Source: Candidatus Aerophobota bacterium
GTDB taxonomy: Bacteria > Aerophobota > Aerophobia > Aerophobales > AE-B3A
Reading direction: 5' to 3'
Length of the DNA stretch: 13,945 bases
NCBI GenBank assembly: GCA_030602105.1
Contig: JAUWAK010000020.1
Coordinates: 1 to 13,945, forward strand
Shown here: positions 7,387 to 13,945 of the stretch, one piece after another
Position numbering within the stretch: the stretch's first letter is position 1
Layout of the letters: each line of letters opens with the position of its first letter
Notes under the pieces: generated by a model
Seen by the model: only the letters and a program-made list of their open reading frames with translations
Database searches by the model: none
Told to the model about the DNA's origin: nothing
Made by a program: the position numbers and the translations under genes

Positions 7387-8168
7387 TGATATCTCAGATG
7401 CAGCAGAAAAGTGAGTCGCCTGATACCAAGGGGAAGATTCTGGAGGTTCGGGGCCTCACAAAACGTTTCGGTGGGATAATTGCCAACGACAATATTGATA
7501 TGGATGTATTCGTTGGGGAGATTGTTGGCCTGATCGGCCCAAATGGAGCGGGGAAGAGTACTCTCTTTGATATGGTAGCTGGTGTGAAGCCCAGCGGAAG
7601 CAAGAGATTTCCCGACGCGGGGTGTGTGCGATTTTTGGGGCATGACATAACTCAGCTTAAAGCTCACCAAGTCTGCCGTTTGGGTCTGGCTCGTACTTTT
7701 CAAATCGTCAGGATACTTGAGAAAATGAGCGTCCTCGAGAATGTCACCGTTGGGGCTCTTTGCCGCACTTCCGAGGTTTATGAGGCAGAGAAAAAAGCAG
7801 AGAAGATATGTGAATTTGTTGGGCTCAAAGACAGGCAAAATTTGGCGGCGGGTGAGCTGACCATTGAAGGCAAAAAGCGACTGGAATTGGCGAGAGCTCT
7901 GGCAACCGAACCGAAGCTTCTTTTGCTCGATGAAGTTATGGCAGGCCTCAATCCCAGCGAAGTGGCGGAGACTCTTGACTTGCTCAGGCAAATCAACAAG
8001 CAAGGGATAACCATAATTATAGTTGAACATGTGATGCAAGCCGTCATGGCTATATCGGACCGAATCGTTGTACTGGACTATGGGAAAAAGATTGCTGATG
8101 ACACGCCTGAGGCGGTAGTTAAGGACAAGAATGTAATTGATGCTTATCTAGGCAGCGAAGATGCTTGA
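7386..8168 (+). CDS. livG: LivG-type ABC transporter ATPase
   Basis: This 260-residue cytoplasmic ATPase powers the importer. It shows Walker A GPNGAGKST (51-59), the Q-loop in TFQIVR (Q106), Walker B LLLLDE (178-183) and switch histidine H215 (VEHVM). The signature region reads LTIEGKKRLELAR (158-170) in place of an LSGGQ-like or LSYG-type motif, and DEV replaces DEP after Walker B. Both look like features of a LivG subgroup and not damage, because all catalytic residues are kept. I placed the start at ATG 7386 (TGATG overlap with livM, GGAGG at 7371-7375). The same frame continues upstream to a GTG at 7335, but that would lie inside livM without a ribosome site. Confidence 0.92.
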   Translation: MISQMQQKSESPDTKGKILEVRGLTKRFGGIIANDNIDMDVFVGEIVGLIGPNGAGKSTLFDMVAGVKPSGSKRFPDAGCVRFLGHDITQLKAHQVCRLGLARTFQIVRILEKMSVLENVTVGALCRTSEVYEAEKKAEKICEFVGLKDRQNLAAGELTIEGKKRLELARALATEPKLLLLDEVMAGLNPSEVAETLDLLRQINKQGITIIIVEHVMQAVMAISDRIVVLDYGKKIADDTPEAVVKDKNVIDAYLGSEDA

Positions 8169-8865
8169 AGCGAATGGGCTAAGAATCTGTTACGGTGCGG
8201 TACCTGCGGTCCACGATGTGACGTTCAAAGTCCAGGAGGGACAAATTGTCTCAATAATCGGTGCCAATGGAGCCGGTAAAACCACCCTACTGAAGGCAAT
8301 CGCAGGAGTTCAGCGCATCAGCGCCGGACGGATCAGTTTTCTTGGGGAAAAACTGGACGGTCTTCCCGCTAACCAGATCGTTACAAAGGGCATCTCCCAT
8401 GTTCCGGAAGGACGTCACATATTTAGTGAGCTTTCAGTGAAGGAGAATTTGTTGATCGGTGCCTACACCGTTAAAGATGCAAGCGAGGTTGAGAAGAAGC
8501 TCCGCTCGGTGTACAAGACATTCCCTATCTTAGAGGAGAGGAGCGCTCAGCGAGGGGGGACTCTAAGCGGAGGGGAGCAGCAGATGCTGGCCATTGCTCG
8601 GGGACTGATGTCCGGTCCTCGACTGCTCATGCTGGATGAGCCTTCCCTCGGAATCATGCCCACGGTTGTAAGACAAATATTCGATATTGTAAAAAAGCTG
8701 CGCTCTCAAGGAACAACCGTTCTCCTGGTTGAACAGAACGTGAAGAAGGGTCTGGAAATTGCCGACAAGGCCTACGTACTTCAGACGGGAAGATGTGTAC
8801 TTGAAGGGACCGGGGATGAGCTTTTGCGGTCCGATATGGTAAGGAAACATTACCTTGGCCTATAG
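8161..8865 (+). CDS. livF: LivF-type ABC transporter ATPase
   Basis: This 234-residue protein is the second cytoplasmic ATPase, forming a heterodimer with LivG. Walker A is GANGAGKTT (34-42), the signature is the textbook LSGGEQ (135-140), Walker B is LLMLDE (155-160), and LVEQN (189-193) is the LivF-type switch region, with glutamine where histidine is common. PEGRHIF (82-88) is another family mark. Length is normal. Its ATG overlaps the end of livG by eight bases and no clear ribosome site is seen, so translation is probably coupled to livG. It ends in TAG, 16 bp before the next start. Confidence 0.94.
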   Translation: MLEANGLRICYGAVPAVHDVTFKVQEGQIVSIIGANGAGKTTLLKAIAGVQRISAGRISFLGEKLDGLPANQIVTKGISHVPEGRHIFSELSVKENLLIGAYTVKDASEVEKKLRSVYKTFPILEERSAQRGGTLSGGEQQMLAIARGLMSGPRLLMLDEPSLGIMPTVVRQIFDIVKKLRSQGTTVLLVEQNVKKGLEIADKAYVLQTGRCVLEGTGDELLRSDMVRKHYLGL

Positions 8866-8881
8866 GGAGCCAAAATATACT

Positions 8882-10105
8882 ATGCAAGAAATTGGGATAG
8901 GGATAATTGGGGCTGGTTTCTCCGCAGACCTTCATGCCAGCTCACTTCACAGAATAAGAGGCAGGCTAAGGAATGTGAGCGTTAAAGTGGTGGGTGTTGC
9001 CTCCAGGAATAAAGACAGAGCCCAGGCGTTTGCCAAGAAGAATAATATTCCCTTTGCCTACACAGATTATCATAGTTTGCTTGAAAGGCACGAGATTAGT
9101 GTTATTGATATATGCGTGCCTAACCACCTGCACAAATCTCTCGCAATCGAGGCTGCCCAGGCGGGAAAACATGTTATTTGCGAAAAACCCCTGACCGGGT
9201 ATTTTGGCGAAAACTTCGAGGGCCCAGAAGAGTTTGTCAGCAGCTCGGTGTCTAAATTGGAAATGCTGAAAAAAGCTTCAAAAAATGTTCAGGAAATGGT
9301 GAATGCAGCGAGAAGTAATAACGTCAAATTGATGTACGCTGAGAATTGGATTTATGCTCCGGCTATCGAAAAAGCGAAGCGGCTGATCAAAGCAAGTGGA
9401 GGGACATTATTTGAAATCAGGGCGGAAGAGAGTCATAGCGGTTCACATTCCAAGTATTCCAAACAATGGAAGTATTCAGGAGGAGGTTCCCTGATGCGCC
9501 TTGGTGCTCACCCAATCGGAGCAGCAATTCACCTTAAAAACTGCGAAGGACTGATAAGGGATGGTGAGCCTATTGGGGTTAAATCTGTAATTGCAACAAC
9601 AGGCAATCTGACAAAAATTTCTTCTTTTGTCAAAGAACCAAAAAAATGGGTAGTGTCCGACTGGGAGGATGTTGAGGACTGGGGCACGGCCATCTTAACC
9701 TTTACTGATGGCTCCAAAGCAACGGTGATAACGTCGGATTGCGTGCTGGGGGGTGTCCGAAATAAGCTGGAGATTTGTCTATCCAATGCCTATATAAGCT
9801 GTAACATGAGTCCTAATACATGCTGTGAAGTTTTTGCTCCCGATGAGCGCGTTTTCCAGGATGAATATATAACCGAAAAGACGGAAACTAAAGCAGGCTG
9901 GAGTTTTCCCAGTCCCGATGAAGATTGGGTCAGGGGATACCCCCAGGAAATGGAAGATTTCATAGAGTCGGTTGTTCTTAACAGGGACCCTATCTCTGAT
10001 GCAGATCTCGCCAGACAGGTAGTAGAAGTAATCTATGCCTCATACCTCTCGGCAGAAGAAAGAAGTGAAGTTGAGCTGGCCAATGTGTTAAGCGGCAAAG
10101 TCTGA
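8882..10105 (+). CDS. Gfo/Idh/MocA-family oxidoreductase
   Basis: This 407-residue protein belongs to the NAD(P)-dependent dehydrogenase family that includes glucose-fructose oxidoreductase and inositol dehydrogenase. The Rossmann nucleotide loop is GIIGAGF (7-13), and the hallmark catalytic segment is CEKPL (100-104). Two differences stand out. Residues of about 105-135 form an insertion (rich in Glu, Phe and Ser) between EKP and the next helix. The usual LLDLGxHxID pattern reads SLMRLGAHPIGAA (203-215): H210 remains, but the aspartates on each side are replaced by Arg and Gly. The substrate may therefore not be a typical sugar or polyol. I chose ATG 8882, which has GGGAG at 8865-8869; a TTG at 8855 would overlap livF. 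The 16-bp gap after livF puts it in the importer transcript, so it probably acts on the imported compound or a product. Confidence 0.87.
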   Translation: MQEIGIGIIGAGFSADLHASSLHRIRGRLRNVSVKVVGVASRNKDRAQAFAKKNNIPFAYTDYHSLLERHEISVIDICVPNHLHKSLAIEAAQAGKHVICEKPLTGYFGENFEGPEEFVSSSVSKLEMLKKASKNVQEMVNAARSNNVKLMYAENWIYAPAIEKAKRLIKASGGTLFEIRAEESHSGSHSKYSKQWKYSGGGSLMRLGAHPIGAAIHLKNCEGLIRDGEPIGVKSVIATTGNLTKISSFVKEPKKWVVSDWEDVEDWGTAILTFTDGSKATVITSDCVLGGVRNKLEICLSNAYISCNMSPNTCCEVFAPDERVFQDEYITEKTETKAGWSFPSPDEDWVRGYPQEMEDFIESVVLNRDPISDADLARQVVEVIYASYLSAEERSEVELANVLSGKV

Positions 10106-10256
10106 AAGTTTGCTTGCCCTTGCATCTCTGCTTGTCCTCACTTTCCAGAATTCTCTCTTGAGGGAGTCTTTTCTTCCTGGAAGATAAGTCGTCTTGTTTT
10201 TTTAAGGACGATTCAATCAGATTATTCTCGTGCCCCTATGAAGGAGGGAATTTCAA
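10106..10256. other. Intergenic gap with weak terminator-like structure
   Basis: This 151-bp gap has no gene. TCTTCCTGGAAGA (10172-10184) is a near-perfect palindrome. A weak five-pair stem (AAGAT at 10181-10185 with GTCTT at 10191-10195) precedes a run of seven T (10197-10203), so a weak terminator after the oxidoreductase gene is possible. AAGGAGGG (10241-10248) is the ribosome site for the next gene. I found no convincing promoter. Confidence 0.25.
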
Positions 10257-11432
10257 GTGATCGATTTTGCCGGACTAAGGTTTAAGAACCCATTTGTTGT
10301 TGCTTCCGGTCCAGTTACAGCCTCCATTGATCTAATTAAACGAGCAGAGAAGGCCCGGGCATCTGCAGTCAGCACCAAACTGACCCTGCCAAAGGTTCCT
10401 TTTAGGTGCCAATTGAGACCCTATTCTCTTCCAGGTTTCGGGACTATAACACCAATGGACAGAAGATTGGAGGAGAAGGAAGGTCTAGAGCTTGTCAGAA
10501 AAGCAAAAAGGGCAACCTCGCTTATTATCTTTGCAAATATCTCCGCACCAAAAAGCTCCCTGGAAGACTGGCAAAAACTTGCGAAGGAGTTTGAAGAGGC
10601 AGGGGTGGACATAATAGAGGCGAACTTTTCATGTCCAAACATAGGATTGAGTCGGGAGCTGTTAAATAATACGGCAAAGGATGAGCTAACATCAGGAGCA
10701 GCAATACAGCAGGTACCTATGTTAGCAAAGAAGGTGACGAGACTCCTTAAAGAATCGGTCAAGATTCCGGTGGTTTGTAAATTATCTGCTGCTGCAGAGG
10801 ATTTAGGTGAAGTAGCAGAGGCATGTGAAGATGGTGGGGCAGACGGAATATCCATTTATGGAGGAAGTGTTGGGCTTCCCCCTCCGGATATTTACGATGA
10901 GGCAAGGCCGCTTTATCCTCTTCTTGAGGGGGCAAGCTTTGGGGGCCTGACCGGACCTCAAACAAAATTCAGCACCTACAGGCTAGTGGCCCAGGTGGCA
11001 AGAAGGGTAAAGATTCCCATAGTCGCTTCGGGTGGAATAGGGAACTCAAGGGACGCGATTGAGATGATGATGTGGGGGGCAACACTGGTTTCAGCTTGTA
11101 CATCCATAATGTGGTACGGTTTTGAAGTAGTAGAAGAGATTACCAGGGGAATTGAGAATTTCTTGAAAGAGCAGAACTATTCTTCTTGCAAAGACCTTGT
11201 AGGCAAAGCCCTCCAGTATCTTACCTCTTCTGAGAGGCTTAAGCTAATAGAGGGTTATGCTGATGTTGATCGAGATAAATGCGACGGGTGTGGTATATGT
11301 CTAAAACCAGGCCACTGCCAGGCTATTGAGCTTCAAGCTAAGAAAGCCTTTGTTGATCCCACCAGGTGTCTCGGTTGCGGAATATGTGTGGCACTCTGTC
11401 CTCGCGAAGCCATAGAACTAAGAAGTACATAG
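10257..11432 (+). CDS. PreA/dihydroorotate dehydrogenase-like protein with 2x 4Fe-4S
   Basis: This 391-residue protein has a flavin-binding TIM barrel (about residues 1-305) fused to a ferredoxin-like tail. The barrel has NFSCPN (123-128), which matches the class 1 dihydroorotate dehydrogenase motif whose cysteine is the active base, VVCKLS (172-177, flavin lysine K175) and VASGGIGNSRDA (256-267, phosphate binding). The tail holds C342/C345/C348/C354 (the last gap is five residues, not three) and a regular C371/C374/C377/C381, suited to two 4Fe-4S clusters. The layout resembles PreA, the pyrimidine-reducing subunit of bacterial dihydropyrimidine dehydrogenase, but no second cysteine follows NFSCPN where that enzyme has its acid/base residue, and no PreT partner is in the window. 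The start is GTG 10257, with AAGGAGGG eight bases upstream. It sits 28 bp before the corrinoid gene. The substrate is unknown. Confidence 0.85.
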   Translation: MIDFAGLRFKNPFVVASGPVTASIDLIKRAEKARASAVSTKLTLPKVPFRCQLRPYSLPGFGTITPMDRRLEEKEGLELVRKAKRATSLIIFANISAPKSSLEDWQKLAKEFEEAGVDIIEANFSCPNIGLSRELLNNTAKDELTSGAAIQQVPMLAKKVTRLLKESVKIPVVCKLSAAAEDLGEVAEACEDGGADGISIYGGSVGLPPPDIYDEARPLYPLLEGASFGGLTGPQTKFSTYRLVAQVARRVKIPIVASGGIGNSRDAIEMMMWGATLVSACTSIMWYGFEVVEEITRGIENFLKEQNYSSCKDLVGKALQYLTSSERLKLIEGYADVDRDKCDGCGICLKPGHCQAIELQAKKAFVDPTRCLGCGICVALCPREAIELRST

Positions 11433-11460
11433 TCATCTTGCCATGTAGGAGGCATAGGGG

Positions 11461-12123
11461 ATGAAAAGAAACTTCGAGGCAAAAATCCTGAAGGATTTGA
11501 CTCTGGCAGTTGAAAACTACGATTCCCAAGCTGTGGAAAGTATTTGTAATACAGCTATAGCTCAGAATCTGGACCCAGTTCAGGGTATTGAAGAAGGGCT
11601 GGCAAAGGGAATGGAAGAGGTGAGCCGGAAGTTTGAAGCTGAGGAGATATTCTTGCCGGAGCTCATAGTGGCAGGGGAGGCTATGAAGAAGGGTATCAGG
11701 ATCCTTGAGCCTCACCTCGAGGCATCAAGGAAGGAAAGAAAGAATATTGGGAAGGTTGTTATGGGAACGGTAGCAGGTGACGTTCACGATTTGGGAAAGC
11801 AGATTGTATCTCTTCTTTTTTTCATCGCAGGATTTGAGATCCAGGACCTCGGAATCAATGTGCCCGCGGAAAGATTCGTTGAGGCGGTGAGAAAGCTTCA
11901 ACCTGACATGCTTGGCCTTTCTGCACTCATGACTACCACCATTCCACAGCAGAAGCACGTAATCGATGCCTTGAGGAGCCATCACCTAAGAGAAAAGGTA
12001 GTTGTCATGGTGGGCGGTGCGGCCACAGACGAGGAGTGGGCTGAAGAGATAGGAGCTGACGGTTGGGCTCCAAACGCGGTTTTAGCGGTAAAGGAAGCCA
12101 AGGCCTTGATGAGGAGGGAATGA
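11461..12123 (+). CDS. Corrinoid (B12-binding) methyl-carrier protein, MtbC/MtaC type
   Basis: This 220-residue cytoplasmic protein carries a methyl group on cobalt between two methyltransferases. Residues of about 10-90 form the helical cap seen in methionine synthase and MtbC/MttC/MtaC proteins. Residues of about 95-215 are the cobalamin-binding Rossmann domain. The dimethylbenzimidazole-off signature DVHDLG (107-112) is intact, with cobalt ligand H109. GLSALMTTT (152-160) and VGGAA (184-188) supply the other two conserved B12 contacts. Length is typical. The start is ATG 11461, with AGGAGG at 11447-11452. Its TGA is immediately followed by the ATG of the methyltransferase gene. This gene order is the standard pairing of an MttB-type enzyme with its own corrinoid protein, so it is the likely methyl acceptor. 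Confidence 0.95.
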   Translation: MKRNFEAKILKDLTLAVENYDSQAVESICNTAIAQNLDPVQGIEEGLAKGMEEVSRKFEAEEIFLPELIVAGEAMKKGIRILEPHLEASRKERKNIGKVVMGTVAGDVHDLGKQIVSLLFFIAGFEIQDLGINVPAERFVEAVRKLQPDMLGLSALMTTTIPQQKHVIDALRSHHLREKVVVMVGGAATDEEWAEEIGADGWAPNAVLAVKEAKALMRRE

Positions 12124-13560
12124 ATGGCACAGCCCAAATTGGAGTTTTTGACTGCAGAGGAAGTAGAATCAATACACCTCACGTCTCTTAAGATACTGGA
12201 GGAGACGGGGGTAATTTTCCCTGTGAAAGAGGCTCTGGGTGTTTTTCATGAGAGAGGTGCGAAAGTCAATCATGAGACGGGATTGGTGAAGATTCCTCCC
12301 GATATCGTCGAGGAGGCTATAGCCAAAGTTCCCCCTCAAGTTACTCTCTTCGCCCGGGATCCTAAATACGATGTTCCGGTGCAAAAAGACACCGTTACCT
12401 TTGGGACTATTGGCAACGCCACGCATGTTCTTGATCTTGAAACGGGAGAGCGAAGGAGGGCAACCAACAGGGATCTAGCGGATATTACCAGGGTTATAGA
12501 TGCATGCCAGAACATACTCCATCTGGAGCCTCAGGTGACACCGCAGGACGTGCCTAAAGAGGCGTCCTATCAGTACTCCTGGGCCACCACCCTCAAGAAT
12601 ACCGTAAAACATGTACGTCTTTCAGCTCACGGCAAAGATGGAGTTCAAGACGGTATTAAGATGGGCTCTGCTATCGCGGGCGGACAACAAGCTCTAAAGA
12701 CGAAGCCCTTCATATCCTTTATGGCTCTCATTCCTAGCCCCTTGGCACATGATCCCACTGTCTGTGAGGGTTTCATGGAAGCGGCCAGACTGGGTTTTCC
12801 CATCTGGTTTGAGTCTGGTCCCGTAGCCGGGGCCTCTGCGCCAGTCACCCTGGCAGGAGCTCTGGCTCTTAATAATGCTGAGGTTCTCAGTGGAATTGTG
12901 CTAGCTCAGTTGGTGAGACCCGGTACTCCTGTAATTTACGGGAGTTTCTTAAGAATTATGGATATGCGAACGGGGAATGTCTCTATATCCAGTCCTGAGT
13001 TCTGCATCTTTCGTCCTTGCATAGCATCTCTTGCGCGCTACTACAAAATGCCTAGCTGGGCAGGCGTAATGCTCAATGACGCCAAGATAATTGACTGTCA
13101 GGCAGGTTACGAGAAGGCCTTGAGTGCTCTTATGTCTGCTCTGGGAGGGGTAAATCTTCTCTGCGGCATGCAACTCGATAACGAACACATAGTGAGTGCT
13201 GAGGATATGGTGGTTAATGATGAGATTGTTGGAGCCGTTCTTCGGATCTTGAGAGGATTCGACGTAAATAAAGAAACCCTTGCCCTGGAAGTGATAGATG
13301 AGATAGGGCCTCGGGGAGTATTCTTGAGGTCCAGACACACTATGGACCATTACCGGAGGGAACTCTGGTCCCCTTCGATTACTGAGAGGAGTACCTGGAC
13401 TGAATGGAAGGCAAAGGGTGAGCCTGACATGTGGAAAGTTGCCCGCGAAAGGACCAAGAAAATTCTAAAGACTCACGAGCGTGAGCCTCTTTCTCACCAG
13501 GTTGCTTCTGAGCTTGATGCTATTGCCCGGCAGGCAGCAAAAAGGCTGGTAAAGACATAA
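12124..13560 (+). CDS. MttB-superfamily corrinoid methyltransferase, non-pyrrolysine
   Basis: This 478-residue enzyme belongs to the trimethylamine methyltransferase superfamily (COG5598), which moves a methyl group from an N-methylated compound to a corrinoid protein. Recognisable segments are FGTIGNATHVLDLETG (93-108), GPVAGASAPVTLAGALALNN (232-251), QLVRPGTPVIYGS (262-274), NDAKIIDCQAGYEK (318-331) and RELWSP (412-417). Length suits the family. The reading frame is uninterrupted, with no in-frame TAG, so it does not use pyrrolysine as MttB does. Characterised members of this kind demethylate quaternary amines (MtgB glycine betaine, MtpB proline betaine, MtcB carnitine, MtyB gamma-butyrobetaine). 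Which substrate applies here cannot be told by eye. The start is ATG 12124, directly after the corrinoid gene stop, with AGGAGGG at 12112-12118. It ends in TAA. Confidence 0.94.
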   Translation: MAQPKLEFLTAEEVESIHLTSLKILEETGVIFPVKEALGVFHERGAKVNHETGLVKIPPDIVEEAIAKVPPQVTLFARDPKYDVPVQKDTVTFGTIGNATHVLDLETGERRRATNRDLADITRVIDACQNILHLEPQVTPQDVPKEASYQYSWATTLKNTVKHVRLSAHGKDGVQDGIKMGSAIAGGQQALKTKPFISFMALIPSPLAHDPTVCEGFMEAARLGFPIWFESGPVAGASAPVTLAGALALNNAEVLSGIVLAQLVRPGTPVIYGSFLRIMDMRTGNVSISSPEFCIFRPCIASLARYYKMPSWAGVMLNDAKIIDCQAGYEKALSALMSALGGVNLLCGMQLDNEHIVSAEDMVVNDEIVGAVLRILRGFDVNKETLALEVIDEIGPRGVFLRSRHTMDHYRRELWSPSITERSTWTEWKAKGEPDMWKVARERTKKILKTHEREPLSHQVASELDAIARQAAKRLVKT

Positions 13561-13575
13561 GAGTCAGTTTTTGAG

Positions 13576-13615
13576 AAAAAAGTCACTATTCTTCTTTAAA
13601 TAGTCACAGGTTTTT
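13576..13615. terminator. Likely bidirectional terminator between convergent genes
   Basis: GTCACTATT (13582-13590) pairs with AATAGTCAC (13599-13607), eight of nine bases, around an eight-base loop. A run of six A lies on the left (13576-13581) and a run of five T on the right (13611-13615). Read on the minus strand, the stem is followed at once by six T, a good intrinsic terminator for the flavoprotein gene. On the plus strand three bases separate the stem from the T-run. The stem is AT-rich with one mismatch, so it may be weak. Confidence 0.45.
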
Positions 13616-13945
13616 CAATCTCAAATTGCATATTTTTCGCAGTTTTCTTCACCACGATATATTTTTGCCATAATTTGTCATTCCTGGGTAGAGGCTCTGA
13701 ATCATTGAGACTGTGAAAGTAAAGATGAGGTCCACGACTTTCCCTCCGAATTCTGGCTGCTCCCATAATCATTTTGGCCACGGTTAGAAGATTCCGGGTT
13801 TCCAAAGCAAAAACGAGACCCCTCTTATCGACGCGAATTCCCTGTTCCTGTATTTCCGCTAGCTTCTTGAGTCCCTCACCCAGTCCTTCCTTCGTCCTCA
13901 TGATAGTTGCGCACTGGAAAAGCAGGTCCTGGATCTTGCTTCGAA
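13596..13945 (-). CDS. Fumarate reductase/succinate dehydrogenase-type flavoprotein, C-terminal part
   Basis: The gene enters from the right edge and ends at TAA (13598-13596), giving about 115 residues. The frame is open to base 13945. The residues upstream of the internal ATG at 13901 (SKIQDLLFQCATI) fit the family, so that ATG is not the start. The piece is the helical C-terminal domain of SdhA/FrdA/NadB-like FAD enzymes: an IMRTKEGL helix, the segment RGLVFALETRNLLTVAKMI, then RRESRGPHLYF, with the conserved Arg-Glu-Ser-Arg-Gly, and a final LWQKYIVV strand. The FAD and active-site domains are outside the window, so the substrate cannot be told. Possibilities include fumarate/succinate or another alpha,beta-unsaturated acid, and it may pair with a ferredoxin-type subunit. 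It is convergent with the methyltransferase gene. Confidence 0.85.
   Translation of the reverse strand, partial: RSKIQDLLFQCATIMRTKEGLGEGLKKLAEIQEQGIRVDKRGLVFALETRNLLTVAKMIMGAARIRRESRGPHLYFHSLNDSEPLPRNDKLWQKYIVVKKTAKNMQFEIEKPVTI

Noticed and set aside
6924..8039. Open frame of 371 codons on the minus strand
   Set aside because: It lies fully opposite livM and livG, which have clear family motifs. Its translation shows no domain, and it has no plausible ribosome site or gap of its own.
13899..13901. Minus-strand ATG as the start of a small 101-residue protein
   Set aside because: The frame is open upstream to the window edge, and the residues before the ATG continue the flavoprotein C-terminal domain, so this is an internal methionine.

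Overview
This window looks like an accessory catabolic region from an anaerobic bacterium. Three things suggest this: strong Shine-Dalgarno sites (AAAGGAGG, AGGAGG), recognisable sigma70-type promoter hexamers, and a gene set built around a corrinoid (vitamin B12) methyltransferase pair and iron-sulfur oxidoreductases. I cannot name the lineage. Anaerobic groups that carry many MttB-superfamily genes, such as Desulfobacterota, Firmicutes and uncultured sediment lineages, would fit.

Layout. At the left edge, on the minus strand, is the 5' end of a YggS-type PLP-homeostasis protein gene (207 down to 1). A 256-bp divergent intergenic region with a good promoter on each strand follows. Every gene from 464 to 13560 is on the plus strand: a HAD hydrolase, a DUF362 protein, an NAD(P)-dependent aldehyde dehydrogenase, a complete branched-chain-amino-acid-type (HAAT) ABC importer (substrate-binding protein, two permeases, two ATPases), a Gfo/Idh/MocA oxidoreductase, a PreA/dihydroorotate-dehydrogenase-like protein with two 4Fe-4S motifs, a corrinoid protein of the MtbC/MtaC type, and an MttB-superfamily methyltransferase. 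At the right edge, convergent on the minus strand, is the 3' part of a fumarate reductase/succinate dehydrogenase-type flavoprotein. No stretch without a gene exceeds 300 bp.

How the genes may work together (inference). The importer would bring in a small N-methylated or quaternary amine compound. The MttB-like protein would move a methyl group from it to the cobalt of the corrinoid protein. The aldehyde dehydrogenase, the Gfo/Idh/MocA enzyme and the PreA-like enzyme would process the remaining skeleton or supply electrons. The MttB-like gene has no in-frame amber codon, and TAG ends 5 of the 12 complete genes. It is therefore a non-pyrrolysine member, a group that includes the glycine betaine, proline betaine, carnitine and gamma-butyrobetaine demethylases. 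The methyl acceptor enzyme (MtgA/MtqA type) and the corrinoid activase (RamA/RACo type) are not in the window.

The livH-livM-livG-livF genes overlap, or are separated by no bases, and are tightly coupled. A strong hairpin separates the binding-protein gene from the permease genes. The preA-like, corrinoid and methyltransferase genes form a second tight unit with gaps of 28 and 0 bp.
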